64,000 nt of DNA from Trichoplusia ni (Eukaryota > Arthropoda > Insecta > Lepidoptera > Noctuidae): NCBI RefSeq assembly GCF_003590095.1, contig NC_039479.1, positions 992,001 to 1,056,000 of the forward strand, read 5' to 3'. Of the stretch, positions 32,839-44,625 are shown piece after piece (the first letter of the stretch is position 1; the number at the start of each line of letters is the position of its first letter). Below the pieces are notes generated by a model, which worked only from the letters and a program-made list of their open reading frames with translations, ran no database searches and was not told the DNA's origin. Both the position numbers and the translations under genes were made by a program.

Positions 32839-34735
32839 CCTTTATTTTTGTAAAGCAAATATACTTTTGCATTATAAAGCTAGTAATTTTACCTGCCAGC
32901 TTCTAAGCTGAACCTAAAATACAGATGTAAAAAAAAGCACAATCCGAGTGCTTTCAGGGGTTCAATGCGTTTGTGCATTTATAATGTTAAAAGCAAAATC
33001 GTCCTATACGTAAAAATATATGGATTTACAATATAGATTTTGTCCAGGCTGCAATACGAATCTTACACTACATACGATCAAGTGACTAAGTCTTATGCCA
33101 CAGTTGGGCAAAAGGCCTTACTTTGATTTTTTCGCTCTGTCCTTTGCTTCTTCTAGCATTTGTTGTGGTATGAATCCAGCTCGCCATGCTATCTCATTCG
33201 GTACCACTATGCACCTACTTCATCCCACTAGGTAATTATCAGGAAAGCGAAAATGAAAAATAACAATACAATATTACACGGTCTTGACAACTAAAATATT
33301 GTATGCGTTTACTAGCATTATAAACGTTTAAAATACGCCACATTAAAGGCAAGGATTCTTCAAAAATGACTCTATTATTGGTTACCACTTGTTACTACTC
33401 AGCAAACAATATTCACGGTACAATAGCACCAATAGAAAAGACATTATCATTTTCATTGCTCAATCCGAAGTTCTTTTACTAGATTCCGGCAGATAAACCT
33501 AACGATCGAGACTGTATCAGGTAGGAATCTGTTAAACGGAAAAAAGCGGATTGCTGCCTAATCCCATCATCATTCGAATCACGATTTCGAACACTCGACA
33601 CTTTTCGCACTTGCCCGCAATAAGTACACTATTCAGTACATTTTACTAGCGATAATTCCTCCAATAAACACGTTTTGTTATCCATTGACGAGTTTGTTAG
33701 GCAAGGTAAGGAATTGAGTGATGTTGAAGACGCAGTGTATAGTGATTGTAGTGTGAGAGTCGTTATGCAGGCTGGACAAAATCGATTTTGGTAAACAGAT
33801 CACGTCTATGAGATCCGATAGTTCGTACTTATGTTTGTATCAAGGCGAATGGCGGCGAGTTTATTAAAAATCTTCAGTTTGTTTATGAAAGCATTTAAGT
33901 TCTCTTGTTATCTTTTATGAAGTTATAGAATCCTGTTTCTGATATTGCTTGTATTTATTCTGCTCTTTGGAAACTGGAAATACTGTTAAAAAAACTGAAA
34001 AGCGTATTCAGGTGCATTATCTTGATAATTATTCCAGCTGCTTTGTGAGCTTATGCATTCCTCATGTACTTTTGTTGTTGGATGTATGTTTAATAAATTT
34101 AATTTAGTGACAAAAATAACAGTGTTTTGGTATAAATTAGCAGTATTTGAAATGTTGCTAATTAAATAAATAAAAAAACCGCTTACTTGTCTTCATAAAA
34201 GCAATCATTTTTATCCAAAACAATAATGCCTGATCCATATTTTTTGAGAATTTCTTTTGTTGGTACAAAATTAGTAGTATCTTCAAGACTATTTTTCACA
34301 ACTTGTTTAACGAAATTTCCTTTAAGTCTTTGTGTAGGAATAACTACAATAGAAGACCATCTGTGTTATGAAATGCTTAGTCATAGTGCACCATTTCATC
34401 CCGTATGGATGCCGTAAGGGAAATATTATGCAGAGAACCACTCCATGACGGCGAAGCGGCAAAGCTGACCATTTATCATGACCACGTTTCATATTATTAT
34501 ACTTTGGAATGCAGATGTCAAGGGGCCAAAAGGGGCTATAGTGACTTTTTAATATTTAATGTGATTTAGTTTTCCTGTATTATGGAATAAGTGGTGGATC
34601 TCAAATAGATTATGTTGTTTTTTTGGGTAGTTTTGCAAAACTAAGGTTGGTTTTATATTTGTAAAAATATGCCATAGAAGGGTAAGTTTTAATTGATTTT
34701 TTTATTGTGATGCAGTAAATGAATTGTTATTATTA
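32839..34735. other. Gene-less stretch
   Basis: A scrap GCCACAGTTGGGCAAAAGGC at about 33100 may be a LINE tail in reverse. A good donor-like site (GCAAG then GTAAGG) near 33705 has no exon partner I can find. Short open frame 34226-34417 has no motif. Confidence 0.4.
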
Positions 34736-34744
34736 TATTAAAAT

Positions 34745-34935
34745 CTCTTTTAAGTCACGGGATCACTTCATGTGAAGAGACCCGGTCCTTTTTAAAGGCT
34801 TGCACGGGGACACAGGTCCAACATGTAGAGGCCTTATTGAGAATTTTAATCTAATATGTGATGGGGTATCTACTAGGGATCATTCATCTCCGCTCTATGG
34901 GAGAACGGACATGAAGAATCCAAAGTAGATACAAA
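34745..34935. repeat. Possible repeat or coding relic, unidentified
   Basis: CACGGGATCACTTCATGTGA, GAAGAGACCCGGTCCTTTTT, TTGCACGGGGACACAGGTCC and TCATTCATCTCCGCTCTATG differ in composition from their surroundings. The reverse of 55010-55100 carries loosely similar phrases (TAGAGACCCAGCGGGACACA; CATCTCC with CATGGGA), suggesting an old common repeat. Confidence 0.25.
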
Positions 34936-35439
34936 ACTATTGCAAGAATGTGTGTTTGAACAATTAGGCTATTATATTATGATAAGTTATGTGGACCAGT
35001 TAGTTGGATTTTCCAGAAAACTATGACATCTGCCTCTATATTAAAATTATTATTAATTCAATGGGCATCGGACAGCTGATATTAGAGGTAAAACTGATTA
35101 CTTTTAACTTGGCTGAATGGTTTTATAATTATGTCATTCCCAATAAGTACCGAAAAATCTTCATGTTTCTGAGCTCATTAATAATAAATGGTTTGAATAC
35201 ATTTTTATCACTATTTTCTCTTTTATGAGCTAGCATGCAACAAGACAGCAAGCAGTGCTTTAGCGGAGACCGGAGTTGACAAATTGCCTCTCGCGGCTTA
35301 CCGAACTCGAGTTAGGGAATTAACATTAATTTTAATAACATTTTAAGCTAGTCACTTTTAAGACCATTTTTCTTCTGTACAAGTATTATGTCATGTAGAA
35401 ATATTCTTGCATTTACCAGAGTTCGTTTGGTAAAGAACT
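34936..35439. other. Gene-less stretch
   Basis: The open frame 35004-35228 (74 codons, hydrophobic) has no recognisable motif. Nothing firm. Confidence 0.4.
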
Positions 35440-35572
35440 TTCAAACCAGCCGAGTGGTATGGTTCACGCCAAACCCAATGTGCTAACCCCCGATGTGTTG
35501 CGGGTATGATCTCTGCTTTGGACAAGCATGTGTGAGATCCATGATAGAATTTTCTGAGTGTCTGGTCTGTGT
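35440..35572 (+). mobile_element. Decayed tRNA-headed SINE (family of 20428-20612)
   Basis: CCGAGTGGTATGGTTCACGC, CAAACCCAATGTGCTAACCC, TGTTGCGGGTATGATCTCTG, GGACAAGCATGTGTGAGATC and TTCTGAGTGTCTGG keep the family order; box B is mutated. Confidence 0.65.
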
Positions 35573-35654
35573 TTTGTATTATTATTTAACTTATTTAAAT
35601 CTTCAATTCTTTAATGAGACCGTTTAAACGAAATATGAATGTGTACATGCCTGA

Positions 35655-36015
35655 GGAGCTCGTGGCTAAGCTATAACCGCATAAGTGAATCGATCACAGG
35701 TTAAGCTATGCTTGACGCGGTTGGTCCGTAGATGGTTGACCATCTATGTCATAACGAGTTCCTCCGTGTTTCGGAAGGCACGTTAAATTGTGGGTCCCGG
35801 CTGTTATTCCTACATCTTTGACAGTCGTTACAAGGTAGTCAGACGCTTGAAAAGTCTGACAGCCAGTCTAACCAAGGAGTATCGTGTTGCCCAGGTAACT
35901 GGGTTGAGGAGGTCAGATAGGCAGTCGCTCCTTGTAAAACACTGGTACTTAGCTGAAAGCGGTTGGACTGGTAGCCGACCCGAACATAGTTGGGAAAAGG
36001 CTAGGCCGATGATGA
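35655..36015 (+). mobile_element. 5S-rRNA-derived SINE, most complete copy
   Basis: Starts GAGCTCGTGGCTAAGCTATA, then GAATCGATCACAGGTTAAGC and GTCCGTAGATGGTTGACC (5S-like box A to box C). The body is as in the 21.7-kb copy, ending CGAACATAGTTGGGAAAAGG and CCGATGATGA. About 360 bases. The open frames 35790-36038 and 35828-36028 fall within the repeat. Confidence 0.9.
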
Positions 36016-36659
36016 CATGCATGTACATAAATAAATAAGCTATAAAAAAATCGATAGATATTTATTTTGAGCTTTGCTTAATAGTGGGGTCTTGGATAAG
36101 CGACTTAAATGTAATCCAGTGTATCAAAAGTATGTTCGAAACTTCTGACATGATACAGCAGACCAATAACTTATAACAATCTTTAGCCCGAGAAATATTT
36201 AGGATGAAATGCAGACTTTACGATTCAGTCTAGACAGGGTCCACTACAATCGAGAAAAATTCTCAAATATAAATAAAAGTCAAACAACCAATAAAGTCAA
36301 CAGTAAGGAAATTAAGCCACTTTTGTAACCCAGTATTTCGTTCCAAAACTCCCCTAAAATCATTTCACAGAATAACAAAAATAATAAATTGAATTTTCAT
36401 ACCGCAGAAATACCCACAAGAGTGCAATTTATCAAACCGAAGATGTGAAGTTCTAACCTCATTCTGTAACATCGGAAACTTAGGAAAAGTGTAAAGAAAT
36501 CTTATTTGGGACGGTGCTGTGTGATGGATGAGATTATCGTACGCTCTCGTTATAGAATTGAAATAACGCCTTTTATTTAAGGGATTTTTAGCACCAGCAG
36601 ACATATTTGGGTACTATTTTAAAAAGACTTACGATATCACGGGAAATACAGGATTCTAT
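36016..36659. other. Gene-less stretch
   Basis: A 79-codon minus-strand frame (36604..36365, starting MSAGAKNPLNKRRYF) is followed near codon 48 by a GGTTAGA donor-like site. I see no family signature and treat it as chance. Confidence 0.35.
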
Positions 36660-36840
36660 AACATTTTTTGGCGAGAAAAACATAAAAACCGACTTCTGAG
36701 CCAAGACTTGTTGAAATTATGGGACCAAATGACAGCTACTCCACGTTAAGTGAAAAAAAATCAACAAAATCGGTTCATGCAATCCAAGGTTCTGTAGAAA
36801 CCAGAAAAAATACGTAATTTTTGAAGTCGGTTAATAGAGA
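36660..36840. repeat. Interspersed repeat remnant ('CGGTTCAT...AAGTCGGTT' family)
   Basis: AAAACCGACTTCTGAGCCAA, AAAATCGGTTCATGCAATCC, AAGGTTCTGTAGAAACC and TTTTTGAAGTCGGTTAATAG match the landmarks of 5840-6008. ACCGACTTC at the start and GAAGTCGGT at the end are inverted copies, as in a terminal inverted repeat. Confidence 0.6.
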
Positions 36841-36940
36841 CTGTTTTGTTTTTGGCTGAGGCCTATAGCCTTTTTAAATACGTAATACAACAAAAAAAAA
36901 TATTTAAAATACATCAACAAAGCCCGTGTTACAGTAAATA

Positions 36941-36989
36941 TTGACCCAATCAGACAATGGGTCTTATACCCATTGTCTGATTGGCTCAA
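36941..36989. repeat. Strong hairpin, 22-bp arms, 5-nt loop
   Basis: TTGACCCAATCAGACAATGG GT (36941-36962) pairs with 36968-36989 at 21 of 22 positions around CTTAT. No repeat family is recognised around it. Confidence 0.8.
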
Positions 36990-37224
36990 TTTCTTGGCAT
37001 AGCCAAAAAACTTTAAGACCCTTAGAAACCCTCTACGTATATTGATTTGTTAAAACAGTCTACCAGTTCCCATTTCCTAATATATCTACTTCCTCCCCAA
37101 CCTTGTTCCAACTACCTAAACAAAGTTCCGCCTGAAACAGACTCACGTGCATATTAATAGGAATTCAACACGTAAATCTTCTTTGGAGTAAAACTCAACG
37201 GCGTGCAGATGCAATTTTGCAAAA

Positions 37225-37292
37225 ATGCTTCGTCCTGCGTCGGCTTGTCATCGGCGTGGACCGCCGCGGGCCGCCTCGCCGACTATATTATT
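37225..37292. promoter_or_regulatory. Very CG-rich patch, possible regulatory element
   Basis: CCTGCGTCGGCTTGTCATCG and GGACCGCCGCGGGCCGCCTC in AT-rich DNA. There is no adjacent exon. It could be a promoter, a non-coding exon or an enhancer. Confidence 0.25.
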
Positions 37293-38895
37293 GAAATTTT
37301 AAAATTTACTTTGACTGACGCTGTTTAAGTAGATTTTCCTCGGGAATTCTTGTCCTGTTGGACATTTTTGTAGGACGTAAAAAATAGCGTTTGTGCTTAG
37401 AGTTGTTTTACACTGTAATCCGGGTTTTGAGGTTATTTTAAGCGAAATTTGTGGAGAAAATTTATTTAGCGTGCAAACGTTTTAGATATTACTTTACGTT
37501 AAAAATTTCAATATTGAGCTAGATGTATTAATAATAAATTTGGTGATCTATATATGGTTCTAGTCATGTCATAAAATGCCATTCCTAGAGTTTTTTAACA
37601 TTTCCGGAACAATTTAATTCACCAAAAGTCACAAACTACTCTTGTATCTGATGTTTTCAAACATATTCCCCATAATCTTTCTTTCCTACAGATATAAGCG
37701 AACCCATGTCATGATGAGTTCTCCAGGGAAGTGGGTATTAGGCGGCACTTGTCACAACTGATGGATTGATGCCTTCTGTGTAAATGTGTTGATCTTGATG
37801 TCGAAATGTTTTTGGTTGTTGCCGAAAATATTGATTGGGTGACGGCAAAATGAATTCCGATGTTAAAAATCCCATCCCTTTTCAAATGAGGATTTAAATG
37901 TGATTTATTTGTTCTTGTGGGATGCAGAAGCGTCAAATTCCGTTTAAAAAGTAATTTTCACTAATTAAATGTTTTTTTCTTTGAGTGTCGAGTGCCATAA
38001 GTGTTGGTGTTCAACTAAGCTATCACATTTTTTTTACATTTGGCAAATGCTGAATCTCATGTTTTTGACTTTTCCAGGAAGTATTCATTGAACTTCTTCT
38101 GATCGACGACGTCGCGATAAAATTGAAGGATGCTCTCTTTGATCCGATGTATTTTCAGCTCAGTGATTAAATGTGATTAAACATGTTTATATCCTAACAA
38201 TTTCCTCATGCTTCCACTTTCCTTAAGTTGCTAAATTTGTTTTTCCTATGAGTAGGATAATGTTTAAAAATTTTCTACTTTGAAGTTCTGTTTTTTTTTT
38301 TAATTATAATTAAAGGATTATTACACGTGTATTGTTCAGATAAGCGAAGTGTAAGTATCTACATTGTACCTATATCAGTGAAGCTAATCTTAGTGAAGTT
38401 TCAAAGGGCGCGTGTCTCTTTTCACCCGATTTCCCTAAATGTCCCCCAGAAAACGGGCTGTTTAACTTTACCCCTAGAAAAAAGGAAACGTTTGAAAGAA
38501 TTTCTTAATTAAAGACATTTTTACGCTTGACATTTCTCGCGTTTGAACCGAAATCCTTTTTTAAGCCATTGAATACTGTTACTGTTGGGTTAAGTGTATT
38601 TTTGAAGACTCTGTTTTGTTTTAGTTCTCTTAAAGATAGTAGTTGTTGATAAGGCCTTTGAGCGCTGTGAAGGTCACTTTCGTCTAAGGAACATTTTCGA
38701 CAGGGCGGCATTTTCTATTGCTTGACGTTAAAAATTTGAGGTTTTCGTCTAGAGGCTAAACTTCAGATCTGCTTGTATTTTTTTTGCATTGTACTTTGGA
38801 ATTAGATTCTCACTTTATAACGTTTTAAATGGAGCTAATACGTTACTGATTAAATGACACATTGTTGCATTAGTGTAATAAGGGCACTTGAAAGG
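37293..38895. other. Gene-less stretch
   Basis: Short open frames at 37709-37936, 38327-38512 and 38505-38711 lack motifs. No named repeat. Confidence 0.45.
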
Positions 38896-38899
38896 TAAA

Positions 38900-39085
38900 C
38901 AAAAACCGGTCAAGTGCAAGTTGACCTGAGAATGACGCTTGTGTTCCTACAATCAGATCAGTCACTAATCGAATTTATGAAATGGTACGATTTTTAGTGT
39001 TGTAAAAACGGCAATAGAAATACATAGCTTGATGACCTAAATTTCAACAGTCTAGTTGTCACGGTGAGAAACTTTAGAAACAGGT
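38900..39085 (-). repeat. 'GGTTCCGTA' family repeat, decayed, reverse orientation
   Basis: CAAAAACCGGTCAAGTGCAA, GTTGACCTGAGAATGACGC, GGCAATAGAAATACATAGCT and AAATTTCAACAGTCTAGTTG TCACGG are the reverse complement of the family's end, core and start in that order. Confidence 0.65.
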
Positions 39086-40207
39086 TAGGTTTCGGTTTTA
39101 CTATTACCTTAGCTTAAAAAACTAATCAGAATTCTACTACAACATTTAACCACATATCCCAAATCCTATTTAAAAGAAATCGATCAAATCACCAAACACC
39201 TCACACATGCTTTCAAAACGCTCCTAAAGATCATGAATCAAACGGAATCGCTTGTTCAGTGTCTTCAGCTGTCAATATAAAATAATACTAAACAGCCGAT
39301 ATACCCGACGCTGCAGGAAATCGCACGCCGACGCAAATAAGGCACTTGTCAGCGTATTTGAAGCCGGGACCGTATTTTGTTAAACGAAGCTGCTATGTCT
39401 AGTTTCTGCTCAATGCATTTTTGTTTGTGAGAAGATTAAAATTTATTGGAGCAGAACGCTATATAGATTTTTCGAATGGATTTTTATGTATGTTTTTTAC
39501 TATTTTATCTCCTTTTTGTAAAAGGTATTTCGTGGGATATCAGTTGCTACGATATAGCATTTCAATGATATCTATGTACTGATTAGACACATGCAAAGTC
39601 AGAGGAACAAAGTCGTTATCACTATTTTTGGTATTTAAATTTTGTTTATAACAAAATCATCGAATTTAATTTATACCTTATATCTTAACTCTACCTTTGA
39701 TCTACAAATAAACAATTTTGATTTTGATTTTTGTAGCCAACAAAAAAATAGAAGAATAAAAAATAATTTGTATAATGAATTCAAAATATTCCCCATTTAT
39801 TTCCTAACCAATTATCCGTACCGCGGCATCACACCCCATTCTTTACAAACACTACAAGGACATACCTAGTTTGTTCGTATTTACATAATAGTGCCTCTCT
39901 GATTGCAAATCGGATCGGCTTCGGAGTCTCGGAATTGTCTTGTTCCATCAAAACGGCTGACTGTCGATTGTGAAATTCAGGTGATACAGGGATATTCAGG
40001 AGTACGGCTGAGCTTGTTTCCACATGTTAATGTGAACCGGGTTCTGTTCCAATTACATTTGTATAATTGTAGTGCTATTGTACTGACAATTACGGGAATG
40101 GTTTTTATAGTAAATATTAATATGTATTAGGTAAAATAAGTATGCTATAATAATCGTAGCCTAATAACTTTATAGCATTATAATAAAAAGTTGATAGTGG
40201 TTTCTTA
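39086..40207. other. Gene-less stretch
   Basis: 39270-39400 (CGATATACCCGACGCTGCAG, TCGCACGCCGACGC) is mildly CG-rich; identity unknown. Otherwise AT-rich. Confidence 0.4.
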
Positions 40208-40213
40208 GGTTTA

Positions 40214-40260
40214 CGCGAATGTTAGACATTGAAATGAAGTTTCATTGTCTAACATTCGCG
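40214..40260. repeat. Strong hairpin, 21-bp arms, 5-nt loop
   Basis: CGCGAATGTTAGACATTGAA A (40214-40234) pairs with 40240-40260 at 20 of 21 positions around TGAAG. AGTTCCCGACGTT follows at about 40280; it may be part of an interspersed repeat with that wording. Confidence 0.8.
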
Positions 40261-40895
40261 GATTTAATTTTAGATTTTAGTTCCCGACGTTAATAAAGAG
40301 ATGATTTTCGAAAGACTTCTTACGGTTTAAACATTATTTTTTTAGTTCTTAAGTTTATGTTTCTTATATATATCCGACAAACGGATTTCATGCAGATTTC
40401 GGCATAGGGCGTGCAAAAATGTTTAATTAGGCTTTGTACAAATTAAAATCAACAAACATTTTAACTTAATTACCGGTCAAAGTCAAAGTAACACCATGAA
40501 ATATAATATCCAAACTACTAAGAACCCCAACTGCAGCATAAAATTCCAAGTTTCGGAATCCAATCCCTCTCAATTGCAACTGGATTGCAAACATCGAGAT
40601 CACAATACACTTTCCTATTCTCCTCGACTCGTATCAGCGTTTGACGTCCAAAGATGCAGGTTTGCAGACCATTATGTGTTGTACGTCCGATGGAATGGGG
40701 TCTTTGAATGGTTTAGCATTCGATCTCATTTCACAAGTCTTTTAGTCTGAAACAAACCGTGGTTTAGAAATTACTACTTTTGGAGAAGTTTTATTGGCTG
40801 ACTTATGCTTACATTATGATGTAAAAATCTTGTAAATATTTTGACTAAGGAAGTTTATTCTTGTTTCACAAACACTCAAATCACATAGACAGGAT
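40261..40895. other. Gene-less stretch
   Basis: The open frame 40496-40750 (84 codons) has no recognised motif. No named repeat. Confidence 0.4.
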
Positions 40896-40975
40896 ATCAA
40901 GACTCAGAACTTTAATTCGTGGATCACATGCGGTGACCGTAACCACTCGACGACCCGTGCAGTCAAATCTATTAA
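40865..40975 (-). mobile_element. Decayed tRNA-headed SINE, reverse orientation
   Basis: Reverse complement reads CACGGGTCGTCGAGTGGTTA (box A), then GTGATCCACGAATTAAAGTT and CTGAGTCTTGATATCC, as in the family of 20428-20612 (GTGATCCATGAATGCTCG). Box B is deleted. Confidence 0.4.
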
Positions 40976-43495
40976 GGTGCATTATAAATTAAATAACAAC
41001 CCAATCTATTTCATTACCAACCTATATCATTGTCACCAAACTCTCACACATTATCATAACACTACTTAGAAGTCTTTAGTCAACTAGACCTTAAACCAAT
41101 CACCATACATCTTACAGTACCATCGTATTACCCTAATCTTCATCCAAGAAAACAAGATCCATCCCTCACTATAATTTATTTTTCTCAGCACTTTATAACG
41201 AAGTAAAAACATCAACAAATTGAATTTGCCTCAACTTGCCAGATACTATTAATTTGTCGCCTTTGAAAAGTTTATTCATACTCGACACTATTGAGTTGGT
41301 TCTTCGGCCGTCTTTAACTTGGAAAGATGAGGGAAATTAAATTTTCACCTCGAGCGAGGCAGCCTGAATACGCGACATTTTGCAATGTAACCACGACTTT
41401 GCAAATAGGTGACTATCACTTACTAAGATGTTTTTAAGTTATCTCAAACTCATTTTTATTGAGGGAGGTGGAAATTGATTATTTGCACGCCTGCGGAATA
41501 TGGATTGGAAAAGTAAGGAGTCTTAAATTGTGCATTGGATTGGTAGTGGTTGGAAAACATTACTTAACTAAAAGTCAATTAAATTTTAGACAGTCATAAG
41601 AGAGAGATGCCAGAATCGCGCAAAATATTTGCGGTTTCAATAATTTCGTCACAAAATGAGAATTAAAAGAAATAAAAGTTAGAAATAAAATAACGCTTTC
41701 TCCACTAGAGTGACTTGAACTTCAATCCAGGATGGTTTTGTTTTTTTTAGGTCACCACGAACATGCGTAGAATAAATAGATTTCATCTTCTTTATGTAGC
41801 AACGTAAAGTAGTTTATAACAACGATTCACATCAAACAAATCTCTTTGGCTGGATAAATTACACCAAGAAAAATATAAAATTTTCCGCTCCAGAATGAAC
41901 CTTTTCTTCCATTTTCTGATAGCGCATCGACTCGAACAGTTTATTTCAATGAGAGCTGCAAGTTGTAACTGGTCCAGATTTATTAGCCTTTTGATACTGA
42001 CTTGAAGTTTTCTATTCATGTATAGACTTGGAGTTCTGTCAAGTTGTTGTGGTCCAAAGAGTTTTGCCCCAGTTTTCTTTTGTTTGTCTTTGTTCTAGAA
42101 TTATCTGGAAAAGGTATGGGTTTGCTGCCAAGATTTGTAGGAACATCCCTTTTGGAAAGTTTTGTTAGTGATTATAAATGGTTTTCGTGGAATTGATTAT
42201 GTTGAGGGGGTGGTTTAATCTTTTGTCAACGGTTTGCTCAAGTTTTCCTTTTTATAGTCCTTTTAAAGTTATCTTTAACCATGCTTCGATGATCGAGGCT
42301 TCTTTTGCCGTTCCTATGTTTATGAGATTATTATTATTGGTTTCAGTATTAAAGCGTACAGGTTCCATCAGCTAGAACAGTGACAATTATTGATTGTAAA
42401 ATTAAAAAAATGTATTAAAAAACTGAAAAATTGCGTTCTATCTATTTTTCATTACTTGGCAAAACCTCTCGTGTATGTATGAGAAAATAAATATTATCCT
42501 AAAATTGTAATACAGTTGTTGAATTATCTGACCTCGCAAAGTTTTTAATATAAACACAACTCCTGTCAAATTATATTTTACCAAAAGCCGCTTAAAAAAA
42601 CATGCCACGATACAACACGAGAAATATTTACTTACAAAGGTCAACTCAACTGAAGTTTTACATAAATTTTCAGCTGAAATATCAGACAGCCTGGAATATG
42701 TTTTGAATATCTACAATGTTATGAAAACCTAACAAATTTTGTTATTGGCCTAGTTAGACAATGCTACGAAGATTAAATTTCAAAACACTTTACCGGCTTC
42801 AAAGATATTCAACCGCCCAGGAGTGATAAGACAAGGTTCTCGTGTGGTCAGGGAACCTATACACTTAAATAACAACCTTAGCAAGCTCCCATTAAAATCT
42901 AATTTCCTTCGAAATTGGGAAGACGTAAACGTTGACAATTTACAACATTATCTTTGCTATTCGAAATTAGAATGCTTTGCAAAATTGTGTTTAATGTAGA
43001 GGTGATAGAGTTCAGGTGGTGTTTTTGGGATTAATTTTGTTCTTTTGTAGGGTGGATAGTGTCTAGTTACACTAATGGAAGAGTTGGGTTAGGTGTCAGA
43101 ATACCAACGTTTGATAGAAGTTATATTTCAGGAAACAAATTAATGTCAATAACCTTTGTTGAGGATTCAGTAAGATTTGATTGTTGAATAAGTTGTCAGC
43201 GTCGGTTGTTTATTTATCAAGAAGAGTAAATCGGCGTACATTATTTACAGCCTGAATTTAGTTAACCTAGTTTTAGTTTAGTACCTTATGATAGTCATAC
43301 AGTATGCAATACCACCTGTTATTACTAATCAGGTTGTGGTGACAGATTAGGAAATGAAATGAATGAAATGAGATGACATGTTTTGCTCATTATAACACCT
43401 TCTCGAATACACAATCGTAACAGCTTTAAAAGTATTTGTAATCTTTTTTAAAGAATCTGCTCCCACATTATTCATTTGAATCTTTGTGTTGCGGG
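40976..43495. other. Gene-less stretch
   Basis: AT-rich with scattered short open frames (41792-42019, 42178-42375, 42438-42644) without motifs. No named repeat. Confidence 0.45.
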
Positions 43496-43534
43496 GGCTT
43501 AAAAAAGATTCAAGTCACATTAAAAAAGACACCC

Positions 43535-43625
43535 AGTTTCGAAACCAGCATTCGTTCCAGGATCACGAGGACTAACTTAAGTTCGAAACCACGACATAGG
43601 GTTTGGCGTGATGACTCCTAAGTGC
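43535..43625 (-). mobile_element. Decayed tRNA-headed SINE, reverse orientation
   Basis: The reverse complement runs CACGCCAAACCCTATGTCGT, GGTTTCGAACTTAAG (worn box B), CGTGATCCTGGAACGAATGC and CTGGGTGTC, the order of the 20.4-kb copy. Its head lies inside the first of two 99-bp direct repeats. Confidence 0.55.
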
Positions 43626-43683
43626 GTATTTCATTCTCTATACCTCCTTTTAAAACAAAAGTACAGGCTTTGTCCTTGCAATT
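43585..43683 (+). repeat. 99-bp direct repeat, left copy (probable target duplication)
   Basis: Matches 43911-44009 at 92 of 99 positions without gaps, both ending GGCTTTGTCCTTGCAATT. The LINE fragment 43684-43910 lies exactly between the two. Confidence 0.85.
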
Positions 43684-43910
43684 CAAAATCAAAATCAAAA
43701 TCAAAAAGTTTTTATTTCAAATAGGCCGTATCTCAGGCACTTTTAAAACGTCATATTACTGACTCTAATTGCACGGTCCCAAAGTGTCATTCTTATGGAG
43801 AAGAACCGGCAAGAAACTCCATAAGTTACTCTTTTCAAAATGAAATATTACAGTAGCATTTCCATTAAAATGAATGTCTGCAAAAACAGCGTAAATTAGC
43901 AAAACAACCC
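43684..43910 (-). mobile_element. 5'-truncated LINE 3' end (RTE-like) with (TGATTT)n tail
   Basis: On the minus strand it ends in repeated TGATTT (plus CAAAATCAAAATCAAAATC at the left edge). The 3' UTR contains GGAGTTTCTTGCCGGTTCTT and GACGTTTTAAAAGTGCCTGA. Another fragment of the same family is at 23775-23910. It is flanked by 99-bp direct repeats; unusually long target duplications are known for RTE-clade elements. Confidence 0.75.
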
Positions 43911-44009
43911 GAACCCACGACATAGGGTTTACCGTGATGACTCCTAAGTACGTATTTCATTCTCTACTCCTCCTTTTAAAACAGAAGTACAGGCTTTGTC
44001 CTTGCAATT
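43911..44009 (+). repeat. 99-bp direct repeat, right copy
   Basis: Second copy of 43585-43683 with seven substitutions, including GGCG to ACCG in the GGGTTT-flanked part and two changes near TCTCTA. The divergence gives an idea of the age of the insertion. Confidence 0.85.
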
Positions 44010-44530
44010 ATTATCTTTATACTAACAAATGGAACTTTGATAAGAATTTTGAATCCTGCAAAATACAGGATCTCCTGTTCCAAATGAAATGAAACCTTTG
44101 AACATGTCAGCTTGGATAGAGACATGTCTTCTACCAGATACATACAGAATTTTTTAATAATTTTGTTACTGTATTATCAACTGAAAAAATTGTATTACCT
44201 TAATATTGCATCTTATTTTGTGGGCATAAGGTTCATTTTCGCTTACGCTTCAAAAAGCTATCACAGCCAGCAGAATAAGGCACGTTACTATTGTCTTAAT
44301 AGTTTATTTTGTGTGCAAGCTTTTTGAACAGGTTTTGTTGAATATATTATTCTTATATCTCTATTTTAGCTTATGTACGGGCAAAATTAATATTCCCTAG
44401 AAATTAAGTAATGTGAGCACGCTTTAATTAAAAGTAAAAGTTCTAATATGTGATTTATGACTTTAAGGGACTTTTGTAAAAAAATCTTTGGTCTTTATAA
44501 TAAAATGTAATAAAAATATTTAAATTTAGA
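44010..44530. other. AT-rich gene-less stretch
   Basis: The open frame 44112-44327 has no motif. Nothing firm. Confidence 0.45.
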
Positions 44531-44534
44531 TATT

Positions 44535-44625
44535 TTTTCATCATCTCGATTTTTCATCTTTATCATCATTATCAGCCCATTTCAATACACTGAGGAACAT
44601 AGGCCTTTCCCATAGCAGATACTAC
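44535..44625 (-). repeat. LINE or SINE 3'-end fragment, reverse orientation
   Basis: TTTATCATCATTATCAGCCC, then GAGGAACATAGGCCTTTCCC, is the reverse of the GGAAAGGCCTATG...GGGCTGATAATGATGATAAA tail common in lepidopteran retroposons. Confidence 0.6.

Noticed and set aside
32875..32884. CTAG as the 3' end of the 32.6-kb Helitron
   Set aside because: The preceding hairpin and GGGCAAC wording are absent, so it may be a chance CTAG.
35690..35770. 5S rRNA gene
   Set aside because: Only the internal promoter half matches and it continues into the SINE body; seven dispersed copies exist.
36365..36604. 79-codon minus-strand frame with a donor-like site as a first exon
   Set aside because: No recognisable protein signature and no promoter-like composition upstream.
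36941..36989. microRNA precursor
   Set aside because: The loop of 5 nt and near-perfect pairing are unlike typical insect microRNA precursors; the same applies to 40214-40260.
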